A stretch of 58,938 nt of DNA from Candidatus Heimdallarchaeota archaeon (GTDB lineage Archaea > Asgardarchaeota > Heimdallarchaeia > Heimdallarchaeales > Kariarchaeaceae). Of this stretch, positions 53,124 to 58,938 are shown piece after piece. Positions within the stretch are counted from its first letter, which is position 1. Each line of letters begins with the position of its first letter. Location: NCBI GenBank assembly GCA_015523565.1, contig WAKA01000122.1, forward strand, positions 1 to 58,938, written 5' to 3'. The notes under the pieces were generated by a model, which was given only the letters and a program-made list of their open reading frames with translations, was not told the origin of the DNA and searched no databases. The position numbers and the translations under genes are program-made.

Positions 53124-54521
53124 ATGCAAAAGATAAAAAAAAATGCCTTTCTTTCTCAGTTCATGAATGATGTTGATGTTGCAATAGTCGGTGGTGGTCC
53201 TTCGGGAGTAGTCGCTGCAATTACTATAGCAAAAGCAGGATACAAAGTTGCCATTCTAGATAAAAAACAAAGAAATAAGATCGGAAATAAAAGCTGTGGC
53301 GACGCCTTGGATAAAGTGGCCCCTGAAATCATGAAAAAGGAGTTGGGAATTGAATTTCCTCACGGAAAAGAACTTCCAACCCCCTTGGATCACCTGACTT
53401 TCGCATCACTTTCATTGAAAAATAAGCTTACTGCACATACACCCGCGTTTATAGTTCACAGACTTCATTATGGTCAAAGACTATTGAAAGAGGCAGAACA
53501 GGCAGGGGCAGAAATCATTGCAAATGCAAAAGTAAGGGATATAATTGTTGAAAACAATCAAATTGTCGGGCTGAAATACTACAATGAAAATGGAATAAAT
53601 GAGATTAGGGCAAAAATTGTCATTGATGCATCAGGATTTGTGGGTGTTGTCAGAAAGATGATTCCAGATCAGATGAAAAATGGGATTGTCTATGAAGTGC
53701 CACCAGAACATACCGTGGCAACATACCGTGAAATTATAAGATTGGAGAAACCCCATGATTTTCAGAAAGAAATAGTTCTTTTGTACCATGAAAAGATTCC
53801 AATTCCAGGATATGCATGGATATTCACAGATGGTGAATATCAACTTAATATTGGAGTTACATGGCCAAAGCACATCCCCTATCCACAAAACAAATCACTC
53901 AAGGACATTTACCATGAAATCCTTGATCCAATGATTGACCCCGCCAGCTACACCGTTAAGCATAAAGGTGGCGGACAGATACCAATAAGACCACCATTTG
54001 ATTCCTTAGTCTTTAATGGGGCTATGTTGGTTGGCGAAGCGGGATGTTTAGTTGACCCAACAACAGCAGAAGGTCATGGACCATCATTGCTATCGGGATA
54101 TAAAGCAGGCAAGGCTGCGATCAAAGCACTTGAAATTGGAGATTTTACTGTCAATGGATTATGGTCTTATAATAAGGACATCATGACATATCCAGGTTCG
54201 ACCCATGCAATGAGTTATCAGGCATTGCAATATCTTAAATCGGTTGGACCAAAAGGTATGGCTTTTTTCCTGAAAAGAAAGATTGTATCTGAAGAGGACT
54301 TGATTGAGATATTTAGGACACGTGAATTTGAATTCACATTGGCAAGAAAAATTAGAAAAGTCTTGCAGGCATTTCCAAGATTTGATTACATGCTTAAGCT
54401 GAAAAAAACAATTCAAAAGGTCGAGTATGCAGACCAACTATACAAATCGTATCCAGAAACACCAGATGGTCTTCAAAAATGGATGGATATAAGGAAAAAA
54501 ACATTGACAGACGATTACTAA
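53124..54521 (+). CDS. Geranylgeranyl reductase family FAD protein
   Basis: Saturates isoprenoid double bonds of archaeal lipids or related prenyl groups, using FAD. Motifs: dinucleotide-binding VDVAIVGGGPSGVVAAITIAKAGYKVAILDK, the family cysteine region NKSCGDALDK, IPGYAWIFTDGEYQLNIGV, and the second FAD motif MLVGEAGCLVDPTTAEGHGPSLLSG. 465 residues, full length with a C-terminal helical extension. Start ATG 53124, or ATG 53163 (MNDVDVAIVGGG) if the basic 13-residue leader is not translated. Confidence 0.87.
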   Translation: MQKIKKNAFLSQFMNDVDVAIVGGGPSGVVAAITIAKAGYKVAILDKKQRNKIGNKSCGDALDKVAPEIMKKELGIEFPHGKELPTPLDHLTFASLSLKNKLTAHTPAFIVHRLHYGQRLLKEAEQAGAEIIANAKVRDIIVENNQIVGLKYYNENGINEIRAKIVIDASGFVGVVRKMIPDQMKNGIVYEVPPEHTVATYREIIRLEKPHDFQKEIVLLYHEKIPIPGYAWIFTDGEYQLNIGVTWPKHIPYPQNKSLKDIYHEILDPMIDPASYTVKHKGGGQIPIRPPFDSLVFNGAMLVGEAGCLVDPTTAEGHGPSLLSGYKAGKAAIKALEIGDFTVNGLWSYNKDIMTYPGSTHAMSYQALQYLKSVGPKGMAFFLKRKIVSEEDLIEIFRTREFEFTLARKIRKVLQAFPRFDYMLKLKKTIQKVEYADQLYKSYPETPDGLQKWMDIRKKTLTDDY

Positions 54522-54544
54522 GAGGGGGATATTTTATTTTCCCA

Positions 54545-54555
54545 TATTATTATAT
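54545..54555 (+). promoter_or_regulatory. TATA-like box for the 54579 exoprotein gene
   Basis: TATTATTATAT centred about 29 nt before ATG 54579, no Shine-Dalgarno between; a leaderless transcript is predicted. Confidence 0.4.
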
Positions 54556-54578
54556 GCCCCAATGAGTAATTCTAAATT

Positions 54579-55490
54579 ATGAAAAGAATGTTTGCACTTT
54601 CTCTATTGCTTGTTCTGGCAATAATTATCCCAACTCCATCAATAGCCCAAGAAAAAGTGCTGTCCATAAAAACACCAGAATATTATTTTATTGTGACAAA
54701 GAGTGGTGACGAATATCTAACATCATTAACAATCCTTAACAGAAGCCTTGAAATGAAAGGGAAAATATTTGAGCAGACATTGTCATATCTCGTAGAGGAA
54801 TTGGTCAATAGTGTACCAGATAATTTTGGTACAGGTGAGGGAGACATTTCCATAGATGTAAACTTCAAAACAACATCTTTAACAGGTAATTTGAATTCGT
54901 CTAATCCAAGTCACTCAAACGCGATTGAAATTGTGGAAAACCTTCTAAAGAGATATAATGGGAAATATTACGGCAACCCAAGTCTCTGGATTACAGATTA
55001 TAAAATGACCGTTTTGGAATCCTATCCAGAACAATTTCATTTCGAGGCAATTGTTCAGCGTTATGCAGACCTTTTGGCAGTTGTCTATGATTTCAAGGTC
55101 TATGTATTTGCTTGGAACAAAAACAACGTCACACAAGCAATTGGAAACAAATCAATGCCAGATCCACAAGATGCCGTATTTTCGGATTATGTCATGGAAA
55201 ATATCCCCTCAGGTGGAGGATATGTACAGATAACATTTCCAACTTTTTCATTGAGTTCAGACACAAAAGATACAGTTTTTGCGTTTGTAGTGGATAAATC
55301 TGGTGTATTTTTGGTAATTGATAAAAATGAAACATATGGCGGCATATTCAATGGTTCATTGCCTGAAACAGTTAAATCAACTATTACACAAGGTACTTCT
55401 GTCCAGAACGCAAATTTCCTTTCGGTATCAAGCATTTTTGCACTAATTCCACTGATATTGATTAGAAAAAGAACCAAACTCAATGGATGA
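54579..55490 (+). CDS. Secreted, C-terminally anchored protein of unknown function
   Basis: 303 residues with a clear signal peptide (MKRMFALSLLLVLAIIIPTPSIAQ), a mixed alpha/beta extracellular domain without cysteines, and a C-terminal hydrophobic segment (SVSSIFALIPLILI) followed by RKRTKLNG. No domain recognised. N-x-S/T sequons are present (for example LNRS, NGSL). It converges on the HMGCS-like gene with a 3-nt gap. Confidence 0.6.
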   Translation: MKRMFALSLLLVLAIIIPTPSIAQEKVLSIKTPEYYFIVTKSGDEYLTSLTILNRSLEMKGKIFEQTLSYLVEELVNSVPDNFGTGEGDISIDVNFKTTSLTGNLNSSNPSHSNAIEIVENLLKRYNGKYYGNPSLWITDYKMTVLESYPEQFHFEAIVQRYADLLAVVYDFKVYVFAWNKNNVTQAIGNKSMPDPQDAVFSDYVMENIPSGGGYVQITFPTFSLSSDTKDTVFAFVVDKSGVFLVIDKNETYGGIFNGSLPETVKSTITQGTSVQNANFLSVSSIFALIPLILIRKRTKLNG

Positions 55491-55493
55491 AGG

Positions 55494-56783
55494 TTATACA
55501 CAAGTAAACTTATAGCCATACCTGTCTGTTTCATCTTGCCGATAAATCTTCCTGAAAACCATTTTCATTGGCATATCTACTTCAAGATCTTCATATTCAA
55601 CATCCGTCAATTGGGAAATGACCTTTGGCCCTTCCTCAAATTCAACAAGACCAACACAATAATCCCCTTCCAAAGCCTGTTGTATGTCAAATTCAGGAGG
55701 AGCGGCACCTTTAAGAATCTTGGTGAATGTATACAGTTTACCATATCTTTTCAATGGTTTCCCAGAAACAGTTTGTGAACCACAATTCTTGCAGATCTGT
55801 CTGGGAGGGAAATGAATAAATCCACAATCCTTACACTTTGCGGTGTTTAACCTATATCTGGCACCCTTTTGGGAAAAATAAACAGGGGTCGATATAAAAG
55901 CCCCTTGTGGAATGCTTTCATTCCCAGCGTGTTCCTTCTGCATAAGGTACGTTGGCAACGAAATGTCCTTTCTCCTATCATTGATAATTACAATGGGTTT
56001 TTCAGAAGGTTGCAAAGACAGTGAAGCCCCTCCGTTTTCATCAATTGCATATATGGAGAGTTGCACATCTGAATTAAAATCCAGATGTAACCATGAAAAC
56101 AAAGAAACAAGTCCAGATGTGATGCCACTGAAACCGTTTGTCTTTTGCCCCTTAATTTCAAGGTTGGGAATCATGCGAGACGATTGTTTCAAACTGGAGA
56201 AGTTGATGAAATTGATCGAATTTGGCACGAGATGCTCTTTGACAGTAGATATAAGCATGCTTTCGTCTGCTGGGTCAAAACCTTGTGAGCCATATCGTGA
56301 AGTGGAATATGATGCACTTTCAAAAGTATCAAAAGAAGAAATTTCAACACCACCCTTTCCTACAAAACCCGTAACTGCCGCGGCTGAGCAATAGGCATCC
56401 ACCTTCTCATTTTTTCCACGTGGGCTGTCGACCACTAGGAAAGCGCATCCTTCGTTTCTAGATGCCTCCCAAATTGTCTGTAAAGATCCTACTTCACCAA
56501 TTGGAACATGAACCACATCTGAGGAGTTAATGCCTGTTGCATCAAGAAATACAGCAGAATTGAAATCTTTCCCAGTTGAAAGATACAATCGTTTGGGCAT
56601 TTCCCCAACGGTCTCCACCAGGTCAAGGAATGCATTAACTGCAAGGGTGGTTGCATCCTCGTCAATTCCAAATTTTCCAATGTATGAATATGTTGAAAGG
56701 GCAGGACTTGGATAGAATGCTCTTAAATCAGCAGATGATAACTTGAAACGTGGATAATGTATCGTAAGATGTGTCAAACCCAT
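55494..56783 (-). CDS. HMG-CoA-synthase-like (inactive?) domain fused to DUF35
   Basis: 429 residues. Residues 1-280 follow the thiolase-fold archaeal HMG-CoA synthase (IHYPRFKLS, DEDATTLAVNAFLDLVE, KRLYLSTGKDFNSA), but the nucleophile motif (CKAGTAAL in active enzymes) is replaced by GEVGSLQTI near residue 97, and no histidine matches the FHQPN position. Residues 305-429 form DUF35: zinc ribbon cysteines 317, 320, 331, 334 (CKDCGFIHFPPRQICKNCG) and OB-fold. Starts at ATG overlapping the thiolase stop by 1 nt with GGAGGTGA upstream, so it is made with that thiolase. It probably acts as a scaffold or acyl-CoA shuttle for the thiolase rather than as a synthase. Confidence 0.75.
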   Translation of the reverse strand: MGLTHLTIHYPRFKLSSADLRAFYPSPALSTYSYIGKFGIDEDATTLAVNAFLDLVETVGEMPKRLYLSTGKDFNSAVFLDATGINSSDVVHVPIGEVGSLQTIWEASRNEGCAFLVVDSPRGKNEKVDAYCSAAAVTGFVGKGGVEISSFDTFESASYSTSRYGSQGFDPADESMLISTVKEHLVPNSINFINFSSLKQSSRMIPNLEIKGQKTNGFSGITSGLVSLFSWLHLDFNSDVQLSIYAIDENGGASLSLQPSEKPIVIINDRRKDISLPTYLMQKEHAGNESIPQGAFISTPVYFSQKGARYRLNTAKCKDCGFIHFPPRQICKNCGSQTVSGKPLKRYGKLYTFTKILKGAAPPEFDIQQALEGDYCVGLVEFEEGPKVISQLTDVEYEDLEVDMPMKMVFRKIYRQDETDRYGYKFTCV

Positions 56784-57943
56784 TACATTTCACCTCCAAG
56801 GATATGAACTGCACAGGTAGCACCAGACCCACCAACATTATGCGCTAAGCCAATTTTTGCGTCCGATATCTGCCTTTTTCCTGCCTCATTTCTTAATTGC
56901 TTCCACAACTCCACAATTTGTCCTGTTCCAGTTGCACCAAGAGGATGACCTTTTGCTTTTAATCCGCCAGACATATTTATTGGTATTGTACCGTTCCTTT
57001 CGGTTTCACCATCAAGTACCGCATTTGCCGCCTTTCCTTTTTCATAAAAGCCAATATCCTCAATTGCCAATATCTCTGCAATGGTAAAACAGTCATGAAC
57101 TTCTGCAATATCTATTTTTTCTGGTGTCAATCCACTTAATGAAAAAGCCTCTTTTGCCGCACGCCGTGTTGCTTCCAATGTAGTTATACTTTGGCGATCA
57201 TGAATGGCAAGATAATCAGAAGAGGCACCGGAACCTAAAATCCAAACAGGAGAATCTGTAATTTCCTTTGCCTTTTCTTCAGATGCAAGAAAAACAACTG
57301 AAGCTCCGTCAGATGTAGGACAGCAATCAAACAATCCAAGAGGGGGAGCCACCATTGGGGCATTCAAGACGCGATCTAAGGATACCGCTTTCCGAAATTG
57401 TGCAACAGGATTGTCCACAGCATTTCTATGATTCTTGACAGCACACATGGCAAGAGCTTCTCGAGGGGTGCCATATTCATGCATATGCCGTTTTGCCATT
57501 AATGCGTATATTCCTGCAAAAGTGGCTCCTGCAAGTCGTTCCCATTCTGTATCACCAGAAACACCTAACCAATATCTTTGATGGGCAGAGCTAAGATCAT
57601 TCATTATTTCAACACCACCAGCCAGTACAAGGTCCGCCCCATTCTTCACTGCTCGATATGCATCCCTGAATGCAAAACCGCTGGATGCACAGGCATTTTC
57701 AACACGTCTTGCTGAGACGGATGGCATACCACCCTGCTCAACCAATAATGCGGCAGGATTACCTAATTGTGCACCGCCAACCCCCAAATTCCCAATAAAG
57801 GCCTCTTTCACATCGCTTAACTTGAGTTCCTTGTCTACGTTTGATAGAGCTTCATGTAAAGCCTCAACAAATAATCCCTTGACCCCTTTGCCTGGAAATG
57901 AGCCAAACTTAGTCTGACCAGCGGTCACTACTGCAACTCTCAT
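56783..57943 (-). CDS. Archaeal (SCP-x-like) thiolase, second copy
   Basis: 386 residues. Nucleophilic Cys85 (ENACASSGFAF), HDCF (EVHDCFTIAEI) and GGLKAKGHPLGATG are intact, as is the C-terminal LAHNVGGSGATCAVHILGG. It is clearly related to the thiolase at 17621-18796 but differs through the central loop. Translationally coupled to the HMGCS-like/DUF35 fusion, so an obligate complex is likely. Reaction is probably Claisen condensation or cleavage of beta-ketoacyl-CoA, possibly a thiolase-fold aldolase; not decidable here. Confidence 0.88.
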   Translation of the reverse strand: MRVAVVTAGQTKFGSFPGKGVKGLFVEALHEALSNVDKELKLSDVKEAFIGNLGVGGAQLGNPAALLVEQGGMPSVSARRVENACASSGFAFRDAYRAVKNGADLVLAGGVEIMNDLSSAHQRYWLGVSGDTEWERLAGATFAGIYALMAKRHMHEYGTPREALAMCAVKNHRNAVDNPVAQFRKAVSLDRVLNAPMVAPPLGLFDCCPTSDGASVVFLASEEKAKEITDSPVWILGSGASSDYLAIHDRQSITTLEATRRAAKEAFSLSGLTPEKIDIAEVHDCFTIAEILAIEDIGFYEKGKAANAVLDGETERNGTIPINMSGGLKAKGHPLGATGTGQIVELWKQLRNEAGKRQISDAKIGLAHNVGGSGATCAVHILGGEM

Positions 57944-58032
57944 ACGGCAGAATTAACTTAATTAATTTCAACTTTTTGGGTGTGTTCATTAATCAACCCA
58001 AACTTTTCAAAGAAGAATGAATACCATACAAT

Positions 58033-58746
58033 GTGGAAGATTTTCAACTGCTTTTGAATGATAGAACATCTGGGTCTATGGAACTCCTGAAAAAATTCAT
58101 TCAAATCATAAAGGCAAAAAATCCAAACCATGATGTATTAATCCAAATGGCGAACCAGTTTTCCAGCAAATTTCATGATATGGCAGTGATTCAAAATTCG
58201 ATTGAAAGACTCTTATCTGAAACCAATAAAACAGGAAATGTAAAGAAATCCGTTGAAACACTTGAAAAGACGATTGAGGAAATTGACAAGAAGCTTATCG
58301 AAAAATCAAAATCAGTGATAAGAAAACAGGACAAACTCTTAACCATCTCAAACAGCAATATGCTCAGAACCGTCTTGGTGGCAATCAAGCCAAAGTTGGT
58401 ATTTGTCTTGAAATCATTGCCAGGAGGAGAGGGAAGGGTATTGTTTAAGGAATTGAAAGGAAAAATAAATGCGATTCTCATTGAAGATGAACAGGGATAC
58501 GAGAAAATTTTGAAGAAAGAAATAGACAAGGTCATAATATCATGTGATGCCGTATTTCCAGAGGTAGGGTTTGTCAACAAGGTCGGAACGGCAAAAGTCT
58601 GTAAAATGGCGGCTGATAAAGACATCCCCATTGTGTTGCTTGCCAATTTCCTTAAGTTAATACATCAAAAACCAGACAAAATTGATTCTGAACTATTGGA
58701 ATGGGTTGAGTGGAACAGCAAAATCAGACTCGTCCTTGCAACTTAG
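58033..58746 (+). CDS. eIF2B alpha/beta/delta-family protein
   Basis: A 237-residue member of the eIF2B/MtnA/ribose-1,5-bisphosphate isomerase family: N-terminal helical bundle (about 1-95), then a Rossmann-like domain with DKLLTISNSNMLRTVL, KPKLVFVLKSLPGGEGRVLFKELK, INAILIEDEQ, KVIISCDAVFPEVGFVNKVGTAKVCKMAADKDIPIVLLAN. The enzyme-type cysteine motif (THCNAG) is replaced by TISNSN, so isomerase activity is unlikely and a regulatory role is favoured. It is shorter than typical homologues (about 280-330). GTG start at 58033. Confidence 0.8.
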   Translation: MEDFQLLLNDRTSGSMELLKKFIQIIKAKNPNHDVLIQMANQFSSKFHDMAVIQNSIERLLSETNKTGNVKKSVETLEKTIEEIDKKLIEKSKSVIRKQDKLLTISNSNMLRTVLVAIKPKLVFVLKSLPGGEGRVLFKELKGKINAILIEDEQGYEKILKKEIDKVIISCDAVFPEVGFVNKVGTAKVCKMAADKDIPIVLLANFLKLIHQKPDKIDSELLEWVEWNSKIRLVLAT

Positions 58747-58938
58747 CATATTTCATTAATTTAAAGTCAATCATGGTAGGTTTTGCTTTCTCCTTCATTT
58801 AACCAATGATTAGAAGGATGGATAAAATATCTCACTTAAAATTAATGACTAGGTACTTATTTCAATTAATATTGGGTTAGTATTTCATCAACGACAAATC
58901 AAATACGAAATGTTAATCAAAAGTATCCATAATATGTT
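58747..58938. other. Right-edge non-coding stretch
   Basis: AT-rich sequence after the eIF2B-like gene. No ORF, RNA gene or strong hairpin seen; it probably holds the promoter of a gene beyond the window. Confidence 0.4.

Noticed and set aside
1-58938. tRNA, rRNA, insertion sequences, integrase or att sites
   Set aside because: Scanning the gaps by eye gave no cloverleaf, rRNA-like stretch, transposase ORF or terminal inverted repeats; a covariance-model or IS search could still reveal a weak case.

Overview
This AT-rich window reads as a chromosomal segment of an archaeon, most likely an Asgard archaeon (Promethearchaeota, for example a Loki- or Heimdall-type lineage). The information-processing genes are archaeal/eukaryal: ribosomal proteins L44e and S6e, aIF2-gamma, Rpo7, both primase subunits and an eIF2B-family protein. 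Geranylgeranyl reductase fits archaeal lipids. Two small GTPases, a 30-repeat LRR protein and many long coiled-coil and Ig-like surface proteins point to Asgards. The lineage below Asgard is inference. No tRNA, rRNA, CRISPR array, insertion sequence or phage gene was seen.

Layout. 0-9 kb: the 3' part of a coiled-coil protein with a TrmB-like C-terminus, an amidohydrolase, then a three-gene surface operon (Ig-like exoprotein, about 1000-residue pilin-type repeat adhesin, Ig-like membrane-anchored exoprotein). 9-13 kb: a NapH-type membrane polyferredoxin with a small partner, a 3-TM protein, L44e, a GATase-like protein and an Hsp20 pair. 13-19 kb: acyl-CoA ligase, TPR protein, polytopic membrane protein, thiolase plus DUF35. 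19-26 kb: LRR protein in an operon with an AlkA-like glycosylase, the archaeal coiled-coil protein COG1340, a bacterial-type MetK and AsnRS. 26-31 kb: a heterodimeric ABC exporter and two GTPases. 31-37 kb: PriS and a membrane hydrolase on one side, PriL on the other, with a secreted LanC-like toroid protein between. 37-44 kb: a second pilin-type surface protein, the translation/transcription cluster S6e - aIF2-gamma - PIN - Rpo7, a membrane protein and a glycosyltransferase. 44-51.5 kb: UDP-GlcNAc 2-epimerase, an ACT-domain regulator, a small HTH protein, a membrane-anchored cyclase-like toroid, a prepilin peptidase and a penicillin-acylase-type Ntn hydrolase. 51.6-58.9 kb: a degenerate AroD-AroE fusion, geranylgeranyl reductase, an exoprotein, a degenerate HMG-CoA-synthase-like/DUF35 fusion with its thiolase, and an eIF2B-family protein.

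Themes. (1) Envelope biology: two pilin-type proteins, a matching prepilin peptidase, several Ig-like exoproteins, two alpha/alpha-toroid proteins (one secreted, one membrane-anchored), glycan genes and an extracellular Ntn hydrolase suggest an elaborate surface. (2) Pseudoenzyme-like proteins: the AroD-AroE fusion, the HMGCS-like domain, one ABC half-transporter and one GTPase switch have lost or changed catalytic residues while the folds remain readable. (3) Compact genes: several convergent pairs touch or overlap, internal operon genes carry Shine-Dalgarno sites or overlapping start/stop codons, and several first genes look leaderless, with a TATA-like box about 25-30 nt before the start codon.
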